From NCBI RefSeq assembly GCF_901709675.1, contig NC_051092.1, forward strand, positions 2,236,491 through 2,300,490: a stretch of 64,000 bases of DNA. Reading direction: 5' to 3'. Source of the stretch: Syngnathus acus (lineage: Eukaryota; Chordata; Actinopteri; Syngnathiformes; Syngnathidae). Positions 12,201 to 24,371 of this stretch are shown here, one piece after another. A program made the translations under genes and the position numbers. Positions within the stretch are counted from its first letter, which is position 1; every line of letters starts with the position of its first letter. The notes under the pieces were generated by a model, which saw only the letters and a program-made list of their open reading frames with translations, was not told the DNA's origin and made no database searches.

Positions 12201-15200
12201 GTGACACCTATTGAATTGGTGGTGGAACATTTCTGGCTTTAATGGGCAATATGAAAGGAGCTTGAAATTGGATAAATACATTATTTGAAGTACCATACTA
12301 GAATTGACCATCTTTGCCCCTTGGTCTCAATTCTTACGTAAACGTCACCGACAGAGAACTTTCTTGTGTAAGATGTATTTTGTGTCACACCTGACAATAA
12401 TGAAGTCATGTAACCTTATCAGATTACGGAATGTGTGATGCAGCCTACGGCCTTTGCGTCTTTTTTTCGGGATGTGACTTGGGGATATTATGTCGGGTGT
12501 AACATATAATCAGAGAATGATCTCCGGGGCAAAAAAAAAAATGGTCTTCTCGTCAAACGTTCGACTGACTGCTTTGTACTCGCGTAAGACGGGTCGTGCC
12601 GGAGGGGGGGGCTTGGGGAGGGTATTTATTTCACGCACACAATTCTCTTAAACACTTCATCTTCTCGTGCTCCGCCGCCGCCGCCGCCGCATGTCTTGTG
12701 TGTACCAGGGTCCGCAGCATAAAGAGGTCCAATTATGACGCCAGCTGCGCGGTGGTGTCACATCAGAGTTCAAGCTCCGCAAGCTGAGACACGTCCGACA
12801 CGTTCGAGGGCCTCGCGGATAATTGGCAGCGCATCCAACAAGCGTGAATCATTTCATCAAACGGCCCAAGAGGCAATAAAATGGCACTACAGTAGCACTA
12901 CAAGTGTGTGTGTGTGTTGTCACTGGCAGCTTTAAAGGCAGGAAATCAAACAGATATCTATCTATCTATCTCTTCTACCTCCAGGCTACAAGACTCACGT
13001 AGACCTCCAACAAGGCCAGAAAAACAACCAAAACAACAATTATATGAAGTGCTTGCGAGTTCAAATCGAGTGTTCTGAAGTTGACGTACGCGTCGGATAC
13101 ATCTCTTGTATTTCAAAGTTTGAACGAGACATACAGCCTGTCATTAAAGAAAAGGTCGAAGATATTAGTATGTGCTCAGACACAGTGACGCTAACTATTA
13201 AGGCATATTACAGCTACATTGGTCACAGATATAGCACTCCGAGGTTACCATTAGCAGAAGCCTCCAAAGCCTTTTGCTGACTTTTGAAAGCTTTGCCAAA
13301 TACGGCACTGTTATCTTAACATTTACTGATAATATCATGGAAATGTCACAGTTAATGGCATGTTCCAGGTTAACAATGCTTGTTTTTGTTGAGTCTAGCC
13401 ACTTTAAGGTAGCAACTGCTAAGCTAGCAAGTGTGGGTTTGGTATTTGGTATTAATACAGTAAAAAAAAAAAAAAAGTATCCGCACTGAAGTCTATTTCA
13501 ATAATATCTGTTGAAATGGTGAGCGCCTGATTCTTGAGGAGCTACTTATGTAGACATGGAACACATTGGTGTTTAAGTCTGACTTGGAGTCGTCTGATTG
13601 GGATTAAAAATGGCCGCCGTGATGATGTACCAGAGTGTTGTAAGGCCTGAATGCAAATGTGCTCAAATGTAGCTTACCAAAAATAGATCTTTGTTGTCAA
13701 CAATCAACTACAACTATCGTCATTGCGAAATGTTTCTAAAAGAACCTAAAAATTTAAAAGGCTGAGATTACCAACTTTGTTGACAGGAGCGGTAAAACTC
13801 TGACTTTCACATTTTAGTCTGAGAAAATCGTTAAATGTAAGCCCAGCTTTACGTGAGCAAGCCTGGCTCTCTGGTGGAAGCCAGACAATTGGCACACTTC
13901 AAATCCCATTGTGGTTTTTTTTACCGTATGTTGCCATGACTACTTAAGGAATACTGATCTCCCTCGTGCGTCTGCATCTGCATTCTTCCAGGGGTATTTG
14001 CTGCAGTTCAATCCAATTCCCGCTAAACAAATAACCTCTTTAACATAAAAACGCCATCGTGAATGAAGTCAATTCTGAACAACTTTCTGTGCTCGTGTGG
14101 GTTGGGCGGGAGGGGGAATCCAGATTTACATCGGCACAAAGAGAGACACATTCCTCCCGCCTCGCGCTATGTGTGTTTCCCGTCAGCTTTCCCATCTAAA
14201 AGGAAAGCCAAAAGGAATGTGAAAGGTAGCAAACGAACAGGCCTGTGTGATGACCTTGTCGTCTCGTCTCACACAAACACACATTTGCGTACGCACGCTG
14301 ACACGTATTTTATGGTTGTTATTGTTAAGATTCATACAAAACGTGAGAAAATCTCGTAAACGTCTCAATTTCAATGCTTATACACGACTGTCAATCTTGT
14401 GTTGGGAATATTAGTAAAATAAGACGATCGTAAACATCCCCCCAAATTGTGTCGTTTGAAATAAAACTACTATAAATCTCAAATGGTTGCTGAACGGCCA
14501 GTTTGGTAGGTATCAAGCTTTTAGTTGGGTGCTCACAAAATGGTGTAAACGAGCGACACAAAAGTTGTTTTTTTACCTCTAGCAAATGTCAAAGCAAGAA
14601 CTTTATTGATTTTGATCAGCAGCCGACTGGAGCTGCTCAGAAGCGGCACAGGAAGTGCAAGCAGGAAGCGGCGTGTTTGTGCAAAGAAAGGTCGCCACTC
14701 ATTACGAAGAAGGACACACACACACACACCATAACCTTATTGTAACCTCAACAGTAAAATGTTGAGTTGAAAAGTCTTAAAGGACAATTTGAAAGAATGT
14801 TTAGACACAGCAAAGTATTCCAAAGTGCTTCAGAAAGCTCTGAAAGAAAGAACAGTTTGTATTCTACTTTTGGTGCCTTGTTAGCACGGATAATAATAAC
14901 TTAGCTACTGTGTGAGACGAAACATTAGCTACTAGTGCCACTCAGTGTGTGTAAAAATGTACAATTCATGCAAATTGTGATAATGTGATTAAATTGTTTA
15001 ATTGTCTTGGGCATCCCTAAATGAGATTAGTAGCTGCGGCATGTGAACATAATCAGATTTTCTTCATTTGATAATCAACACATCAAACTGCAGGCCGATC
15101 ACATTACTCTCATATATGATCTACTTTGGAATAACTTCCTGCCAATCACTTGAGTGACTTTTCACACTCCAGTCTCTCTGGAAGAAAACGATTGACTCCC

Positions 15201-15429
15201 GTCTCACTCCATCAGCTCTTAAGGCAAAGTTCAAGCGGCGCGTTGAGATTCAATTTTTCTTTGCACTGAAAGAAAAATTCATCCAGAAATTGTTTTTCAG
15301 CTCAAAGGGCTGTCAATAAAATATTTTGACTGCGGCAATTGAAGTCATGACAGCTAAACCTTTTTTTTTTTATAGTCCCTAATTATCCAGGCTTCGTTCT
15401 TATGTGTTTTAGTCTATTATCGCTTGTCG

Positions 15430-15705
15430 TGAACAAAGTTAGGAGAATAGCTAGCTAGCACTGTAGCTAATGGAAAACACAATAGCTAATTTCATTGTTA
15501 ACATCATGTCTTATATCGTAGCTTTCATCATGGAAATCATAGAAGCTAACATTGTGGCTAACAATTTAGCTAATACTGTAAGCTTAAATCTTGGCTCAGT
15601 AATGCATCAATGTCAGTGTGAATATCATGACTAGCGCTAATAGCTAATGGCTAATAGCTTACATTAGAGGGAACTATGTAGTTGATAATACCCTTAGCTA
15701 ACATT
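15430..15705. repeat. Degenerate AGCTAA-type short repeat
   Basis: TAGCTAAT, AGCTAACA and GGCTAATA motifs recur at irregular spacing (for example near 15471, 15484, 15543, 15557, 15640 and 15697). This looks like a decayed simple-sequence array. There is no protein frame and no regular spacer. Confidence 0.45.
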
Positions 15706-17565
15706 ATATACTAATTGTCTATATCAATGGAGGTTTTTATCAATACTTTCCCCAACTTTTTTTGACATTTTACGCTGTTTCAATAGAATGTGAACATAAC
15801 CTTTTTCAGCCGCGCCGTTTTCATTAGCCGAGAACCGCACAGGGACTAAAAGCAAATGTCAAACACACTTTTCAATTCGACTAAAACTTTGGTGAAATTT
15901 ATGTTCCTGACCAGTCCATTTTCAATTCCCAGCAAATTTGATTGAACCAAACAATTCTTGGAGCTCAGACACACACTCGATGCGATCAAGTTAGGTGCTA
16001 TTTGCACAATTATAAAAATATTCAGTTGTTGTCTCGACATTGAAGTGAGCTTCTAAATTTTGGGGGAGGAGATTGATGGATGGATGAATGCATATTATTA
16101 TTTATGATGTAAAATGACATTCTAATCACAATCCCGTTTTGGGGCTGGCTTCACTAGCTGTCGAGAACAATGGAGGGCGTTTCCTGTTGGGTCAAGCCTA
16201 CCATCAATGTGTGTGCTGCGTCCAGATGCTTCCACCTTAATGACGGGTCAAGACCCTGCGGGCCCTCCCGCCTTCGTGCACAAGCAAAGCAAACAGGTGC
16301 TGCCTGTGCCCGTCAGGACATCACGTCAGCCACTCACCACCGCGTTGGCCAGCTGCCCACACACTCACACACACACTGGCACACAGATGATCTTTGCTAA
16401 AATCACGGAACATCACGGCTTGCCGTTGTGGCCACAATGTTCACCAAGGCGTTTGCTAGCTCCACTGTCAATGTTAACCATTATATTAGTCATGGTGTTA
16501 GCAACAGTGTGATACTACCTAGAATATATTTATTGTTTTGAAATGATAATATAATAATAAGGTCATTTTGGGAAAACAAATAATGTAACCCAGAACATTT
16601 TTTATATGAATAAATAATGTGGAAATTAAAAGATAATTTGTCAGTGTGGTTGAGCTTCTCTAGTTGTTCTTTGTAATAATAGATAGCAGGAGTGTTTGTG
16701 GTCTGCACTGGTGTAATCTTTAAGGTTGTTCTTCTTGTTTGGACGCCATCTTTGTTCTTATCTGACAACCTCTTCGGTGCGGCACTTCTACTCTAGTTGA
16801 CAAACCTCCCTATTCTGCATTGTCCCCTTTTCTTTGCTTTGCAAGACAGACTTTACTTGATTTTGGTTCTGATTTATTTTTCAAACTGGCTACACAGCGT
16901 GAGCATGAGCGTGATTAGCGACTCAGCTAACAAAGACACGTTGATATCACGAAGTGTAAAAAATTGATACAATTTTAATTTTTAAATTCTACATTTTTAT
17001 GAATGAATTTATTTTTAATGCGTAAACAAATCTAAGGGACGACAAGTCCAGTTCGATCGACTCAGGTGAACCAGCAATGCAGGGAGGGATTTTGTTGTAA
17101 CACGAAGTCAACTTTTCTTTTTTTCTTTTCTGTGCGGTACTGTTGTTAGCCTCTTAGCGGCTCAGAAGGATTACAAGTCTCTGTGGTTTCATGTTTGGAT
17201 GCCACCCCCGTCCCCCCTTCCCCAAATCCCTTCCACAAAACACCCTCACCCCCCTTCCCACCCATCCTTTGAAGCCAATTCTCCTGGTCTGAAGCCCGGG
17301 GCTGCTACGTGATGTGCACACACAATCGCACGATAAACTTATGTGGCTGCCAAGTGTCAGTAGTGTAATGGATATGCAAGAAGAAGAGAACTTGACGATT
17401 CAAGGAAGAAGCAATAGATCACAGAGCACGTGGATCACCTTGAAAGTACTCTCATCTTCTACCTCGATTTACCTCAGGGCTAACAATATATTTTTTTTAT
17501 TTTCACCATTTTGTCAGCAGTAATGGGAAAAGAAATAATTGGTTTTGGGGTCAAGCTCACTACGA

Positions 17566-17869
17566 CAGGGGTGTCAAACTTGTTTTTTTCGCGGTCCGCA
17601 TTGTAGTCATAGCTTCTTTCAGAGGGCCATTATGACTGTCAACCCAAATAAATGTATGAAAACCTCATGTTATATACAGTAAAAGCTACAAAACAAACTG
17701 ACAAATAACTCGTTTTCAAATCAGATGAGTAAAAACTGGTCAAATATTAAAAAGGAAAGATATTAAAAGTGAAGACAATTTGCAGTTCTAGTCATGACAG
17801 ACGAATTTGATGCACAATTTGTCTTCGCGGGCCCTATCTGGCCCCCGGGCCTTGAGTTTGACACCTGTG
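17566..17869. mobile_element. Non-autonomous hAT-like MITE, copy 2 (inverted)
   Basis: The 304-bp element starts CAGGGGTGTCAAACT and ends AGTTTGACACCTGTG. It is flanked by CACTACGA (17558-17565) and CCCTACGA (17870-17877), an 8-bp duplication with one mismatch. It is homologous to 655-981 over its length in the opposite orientation, and has no transposase frame. Confidence 0.85.
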
Positions 17870-20800
17870 CCCTACGAGCTGCCATGCTAGTGTGAAAAGA
17901 GACGAGCTGAAAACACAATTAGGACCTCTGAGGGACTGGTTTGCGTCCCAATACTTTTGTCTTTGTCTCTGCTGTTAAGCGAAGCTAATGTACGCGTGAC
18001 AGCGTGACGGCAGGTTAGCAACGTCGTTTAGGATCACTTAACATGCTAATCGGGCGTAAGCGTAAATCGCGGATCCTTTCGCTCGGTTGCTGGTGCGTGC
18101 GCGAAGAAACCAACGAGGAAGAAGAGCTCGCTTCGGTGCACTGAAATGTTCGCTTCTACTTTAACTCCTTTCTCCAGGACTTTTTTTTTTCTATGAGTCA
18201 CCCTGCACATCTGTGTGTGTCTTTACAAAATAATTACAAACTAGTGTGATTGCAGTCAATGACAGCAGCAGGGAAATAAAAATAAAAAAACATGGGCCTT
18301 CCAGTCCTCTAGATGGCGCTAATAAGTATTACACTTACGACTATATCGAAGATACATGTCGGAACGTGACAATTTGATAGTCACTGTGAAAAACTGTCGG
18401 GTTACATTTTTGTGTTGACGTTATTTTATGATTAAAAGTTAATTTTCTTTCTTTCCAAACCGTCTTCCTTTGCAAATAATGAAGGCTCACAAGAATTTTT
18501 TTTCTATAAAAATACGTATTTTCAGTTTAATGTTGCCTTCCCTTTGAGTTACAATCCAATTAAATTTAATTGAGTAGAATAAATAAAAGCGGCAATGTGG
18601 ATATAATGTTGCATTCCATCCAATGAAGGTGTAACTTTCATTTAATTGGCTAATCAGCAATGTAACATGATACGCTTCAGAACATGTATGAAACCACGGA
18701 GTCCAATTTTCATTTGAACGACTTTTTCTTTCGCTTTATTGCCTTTCATTTAAAAGTTCCACAGTAGCCCTTAACTTCTTTTCACACTTGTAGAACAGTT
18801 GAGAATGTCCAAAATCTACAGAATGTAAAATACATTTTCTTTTAAAAGATTCAACGAAATTAAAATCTGTGTTAAAATGTGACTTAAGCCGTTGTCTGTA
18901 GAGTAAATGAAGGTTTAACGATGGCCTCAATCTACCTCCATATAGATCAACATTTATGAATATGCACATATTTGAATGAGCAGCCTGTGAGTCCTAAATG
19001 AGCCTGAGTGTTTTCTTCGGTTGTTTTACCAATTAGCCACAATTAACACAAGCGCTTTACATAAGGCGCACATCTGTGCCGTGTGATGAGGTCTTTGTCT
19101 GCCAGCGCTCGCTCGCACACAAACCCACGCACACACACACCCTTGCAGACATGATTATGATGATGCTGATCTTATTAGAACAAACACCACCATGTCTCTG
19201 CGGAGTCCCACAGGGGTCCGTTCTCCTGACCCTCACGCTTGTTAGCTGTATGGCCACGTCTCCGTATAGTCACATCAGAGACCATTTTTAGCCGTTCGAT
19301 ACAACGACCTTGTTGGTAAACAACAATTTTTTTTCATTTTTGCTTTCCTCGCTTTTCTTGGGAAAATGTACGTGGCAACAAATTCAACATGAAGCAAATA
19401 GTGAACATACAGACGTTTTTCAGTTTTTTTTTCCAACCTGCTCAAGTGGCATCAAGATGCCATCAGAGGCAGTTTAGGGGTTAGAAGGCTAGCACATTTA
19501 GCCAAGTGTGGCCCATTTTGAGAAGAGGCAATGAATACGTTTGACCTTCAGCGAGCGGAGTGCGGGGGGGCATTAGCCTTATATGAGTGACGCATAATTG
19601 CATTGTGGCGACCGCTCACTCGCTCATCCATCCTATGGTTACTCTTCTCTACACACTACGCAAACACGTGTGCCACTAAAACACACAGTTTTTTATTTTA
19701 TTCTTTATTTTATTCTTTATAATTTTATTCTGTTTGGAATCACAAAAGCTGCCAAGTTAACACACAAAATTGAAATAATAATAATAATAATTTGGCTTCA
19801 CTTTTTTTTTTTTTTTTATTCAGTCATCGTGACATCGGTCATTGAATGCAACACTCCTGACATTTTGTTACATTCGCAAAGAAATTACGACAAGATGAGT
19901 TCAAGGGTCACGTGGTGCAATCAAGCCTTTTCATGCCGCTGAAGGAAAAATAATAAAACCATAACTCAATTGATTCTCTAATGGAGGTGAGAGGACAGGG
20001 AGATTTCTATTGATTTTGATTTGGGTGAGGATGTGGTGCAAGAATAATACAGGCACTAATGGTTACATGAAGACATCGGAGAAAATGAGATTAAAATACT
20101 CCACATTTCAGGACTTAAATGATCTTTTACATTACAAAAATGTCAATATTTCTGTTTGGGTTAGCGACAGCCTTTGAAAGGGTCTCCAGTTTCCTTCAGC
20201 GATATTTGTTTGCTTCTTTGTGACCAAATAAAGTCAGCCGGTTGATGCTTTTCAGAGTCATGGGTGGGTTGCGCTATGATGATGAACAAGGCGACAATTT
20301 AGTGACCCTTGAGTCGCTTCCATGGACTGGTAAGTGCTTTCTCTGGCAGCGCCATGACGCACGCGCCGCCTTAACATCACACCTCGTCTGCACACGAACG
20401 CGTGTGTGGGTTTAACAAAAAAAGGACTAAAATCAGAAAATAGGTTTTGATTTCAGCAAATCAAATTATTACATTTTCAGATTGACTGTCCTTGCCATGT
20501 ACTGAACCAAGAAATTACTGATAGTTAATCATGATTTGTCGCAAGGATATTTTGAACCTAAAAGTCTTACGGCCTACATCTTAATACCCGAAGTATACAA
20601 TTTATTTTAATATATATTCTTCTGCGCCTCAGTGGAATAAATTCAGTTGATCTAACTTCCAAATGTTTTTCCCACTACAAATGTGATTTTGAAAACTGTA
20701 TATTACGTAAGAAGCAAAGAATGTAAGGAAGATAATCGCGTGGAGCACATTAGTTAAACCGTGAAACAAGGATTTCTTTCTGTTTGGTTGCGTTAATGTA

Positions 20801-23269
20801 GGATTCGTTGTGCAAAAACAGCTTTTGATGAGTCATCATCATCATCATCAGCTTGGTCTTCATCGCAATCTTCATCACACAACAACGTCAGGGAGAACAA
20901 GGACTAAAAATAAAAACAACAAACCTCAAACAAGCGTATTAGGTCCTGCGGAATTAGACACGCTGTTCAAGTTCAAACGATGTTGGTTGCAGTAATGTTT
21001 CATTTTTATGAAATTTATCTGATCACTACGACTGAAACTGCATATTTTTTATACAAATCGCGCACACATATAGGAAATGTGATTTTTGGTGTGTGGTGTT
21101 TGTATTTGTGTGTGTCAGTTGCTAGCTTGCCACGTCTCAGCTGGAGTGTTTGGTCTCCAGAGGAGCATGCTCTTGTCCTATGGCCACATCTTGAATGTAT
21201 CTCCATGATGATGGTAATAATGATGATGCAAGCCATGCAGGAGGACTTGTCGGTACTCATTATTGATCATAAGAGGGAAACGCACGCGTGGACATTGTCA
21301 GCTCCTGGAAAGTAAAGTAAATACAAAAGTAATCAATAAAAAATTAAACAATGACATTCAGACGCTGATTTTAAATGAGGGGGGTGGTCTTAAAACAGAC
21401 CTGGACAAAAAAGATGACACACAATCACACCATTTTTGTAACTTTAACATTTAAAACAAGTAAATGACGTCAACGTTCAACTGCTAGGAAACACACGAGG
21501 TTGATACAAAGCAGCGATATGCTCATTCCCGACATAGCTTCAACCCAAAAATGAAATACAAAGTACTGAAACATTTATTGACATTATTATGTGATTTGTA
21601 AAGCTTTACCCACTTGGAAAACCAAGTTAAAACAACGCGGACGCTGACCGACGTCAGTAGTTCGCCGGTTCTCTACGACAATGTGGAAAATGGAAACGGC
21701 TCCGCGCATGCGCTCTGAAGTACTGTCGCAGGTGAATCAGATTAAACCGTGGTTTACACCGCCCTCTACTGACCAAATTGAGTACTTTTCGTCTCGCACG
21801 TTATAATCAGAGAGAAAATACGTATTTATTTAAATGATAAGGGGAAAATACTTTTTATTTTTGTCAGATTCAATGTTCCTGCAATCATTGAGACTTTTTC
21901 TTTTATTAAACGAGGCGTTCCAAAAAGCTTTGTCCCTGTGTGCATCATAGACACGTGTACAATTTCATGTATTTTGTGAGCTAATTTAAATGCACTTGAA
22001 TTTGAAGCATATCAGTTTCCGTCTTCATTTGTATGATCATGTATATTCAACAGCAAGCAACCACAAGCTTTTATTTCATTATGCATTAGCTCAATCAGTA
22101 TTTGAGGTAATTACACATTCATGAGGTAACAATATATTGTACATTAGTAGGTATGGGATAACAGAAGATGTCAAGTTAATACAGTCTAATCTTGCAGTAA
22201 TGAGGAATGAATGAAAAGGTTTCAAATGGCTGTGCTGTTACGTTTCCCCGCCAGCAGAGGGGAGCAAAGTCTACATTCAGTCTTTGTGCTGACTACACAA
22301 GAAGAATCTTTTTTAAGACAGGAATGTTATGTTTCTTCCTATAAAATTCTATAAAAATATTGTAAACGATTAAAGCCTTTTTAACCCTTCCTCCACTAAA
22401 TAATTAACAGTAAATATCATGGAATAAATTATTTAACTCTTTATTTGTATCTATTGAAAACGTACAAAAAAGTCATACTATTATTTGATTTTTTTCTTGT
22501 CAGAAAAAGTGTATTTTTCCAGAGATATTTTTCCTCCACGATATAAATCCCATATTCCTTTAAGGAATTCGGGTAAAAAGTAAGCTTTCACTTACTTGAA
22601 TGTAATACTGGATAAAGGTCATGTCAGAACTCAATTATTAGAGAAGTATTCAGGATTTTATCAAGTGAACATGGTGTGAAAAGTTTGAGAAACACCACAA
22701 AACAATAGCCACTACTCTGCTGCCCTCTAGCGGACTCAAAGTGTACTGAGGAGCTCGTAAACTTTTTTTTTTTTTTCTTCCAAACACGCACATTATTTCT
22801 TCGTCTTCCTGCAACCACCCATCCTTGGCTGATGTAACAATCACGCACATTTGGGATGAAGTCATTGGCATTTATTTCACTTTGGCACAGGAATATTAAC
22901 ATCACATATCCAGAGTTCTGTTGAGCGATTGACACTCAGGCCAGGCCAGGCCAGCCTAAAAGCAGAAAAAGATGCCACAAAATCACGAAGGTTGCTATAA
23001 TAGTTAGCTCAACTTCAGCAAACATGTCATTCGTCGTTTGAAAAATCACATTCTGAAATCCTGAAAATGACCAATAAGTTGGTCAGTTTTTTTTTAATTT
23101 TCTTCTAGAAATGGGTCTTTGTGTTTTTGCTTTGGTTTGGTCAGCGCCATTGTTACCGTAAGTGTGTTTTTTGCTCCAAACGTGTTAATGTTTTGGGGGT
23201 TTTATTGGGAGGTAGGGTATAGTATTTTATTTATTTTTTTCGTTCCTTTGTTTGTTTTTTCATTTATTT

Positions 23270-24371
23270 TGTTCTAGTCTAGAAGTAGGTAGCATTTCTT
23301 TGGTTGAAGAAGTAGGTCAGTATTTAGGAGCTTGTGGGTGGGAGGTCAAAAGGTGAATGTTTTTGTTGTTGCTGTTGTTGTGACAAAAATGGAACACAAT
23401 TTAGATTTTTTTTTCCACAAGTGCACTTTTTTTCTCCCCGCAGACAAGTTTTTTTTTTTTTTTTTTTAGAAGCAGAAGCAGGTTAATGTTTCTTTGGTTC
23501 CAGAGTTTGGCCAGTATATTTTTACAGAAACAAGAAACAGGTTTTGTTTATACCTCAGAAGTGGAACCGTGTTTGTTTGTTTCCAGAAGCAGGTCCATGT
23601 TTTTAATTCAAGTTGCGGCAAAAACACACGGCGCACTCCGTGAGTCCAGACTTGTGATCTCATCTGCCTCCAATCACAAGTGGTGTCTTTGATTTCATTC
23701 TGGTGCCTTGAGTGCACATCATTCTCAAAAGTGTTCCTTTGTTTCTAGAAGCAGCTCATTGCGTCCAATTGTGGTATCACATCCGTCTCCAAACTCTGGC
23801 AGTGGAATTTTATTTATTGCGTTCACTAGTCTTCATCACCCCAGAGCCTCAAAAGTGTTTCGTTAGGTTCTAGAAGTGGCTCAAAGTTACATCGGCAATC
23901 GGCTCTCGAAGCGAGTCAGCATGCGACCATGTCAACACGCGGGCGCATTCCAAGGGTCCAAACGTGGTATCACAACAGCGTGTTTTTTATTGCATTCATG
24001 TGCAAGAACTATTTCCTTCATGTGTGTTAAGTTGGTTCCACATCATTCCTTGGCTCTAGAAGTTTCTTTGGTTCCAGAAGCGGGTCAGCCTTTGCCAACT
24101 TGTATCAGCATGTCCAACTGTGTCTCCAAACACGTCTTTTTATATTTCCTTCCTGTGCGATAACTGGAGTCCACCTGAATCTTGAGCCCTGGGTGGTTTT
24201 TTTGGTTCTAGTTGGTAAATCTTTCTTTGGTTCTAGAAGTGGGTCAACATGTGACCATTAAAAGATGAGAGTGGGTTTTGTGAGCCCAAGCATTGAGCCC
24301 ACGTCACTCCTGAGCTTCAAAAATGTTTCTTTGGTTTGAGTGTCCAAGTGTCTTTGGGTCTAGAAGCGGGA
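23270..24371. repeat. Degenerate tandem repeat abutting the alx1 stop codon
   Basis: A core TTTCTTTGGTTCTAGAAG(C/T)GGGTCA recurs at least eight times (near 23276, 23466, 23583, 23744, 23866, 24055, 24070, 24228 and 24358). Linked blocks such as CCTCAAAAGTGTTTC, GTGGTATCACA, GTCTCCAA and TTTTATT(G/T)CATTC recur in similar order, giving a diverged unit of roughly 100-190 bp. The last core ends at the ALX1 stop codon, so the array probably forms the ALX1 3' UTR or overlaps it. Exact unit borders need a dot plot. Confidence 0.65.

Larger units (their letters stand above)
12200..23260. other. Long intergenic region between rassf9 and alx1
   Basis: About 11 kb without a recognisable exon. It holds the MITE copy at 17566-17869, a small (TATC)n at about 12953-12973, an AGCTAA-rich patch at 15430-15705, and several T or TG runs. 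As the largest gap beside a developmental transcription factor (ALX1), it is the natural place for distal enhancers. I cannot identify conserved elements from a single sequence. Confidence 0.6.

Noticed and set aside
15430-15705. AGCTAA repeats considered as a regulatory array
   Set aside because: Spacing and sequence are irregular and such patches are common in fish intergenic DNA. They are reported only as a degenerate repeat.
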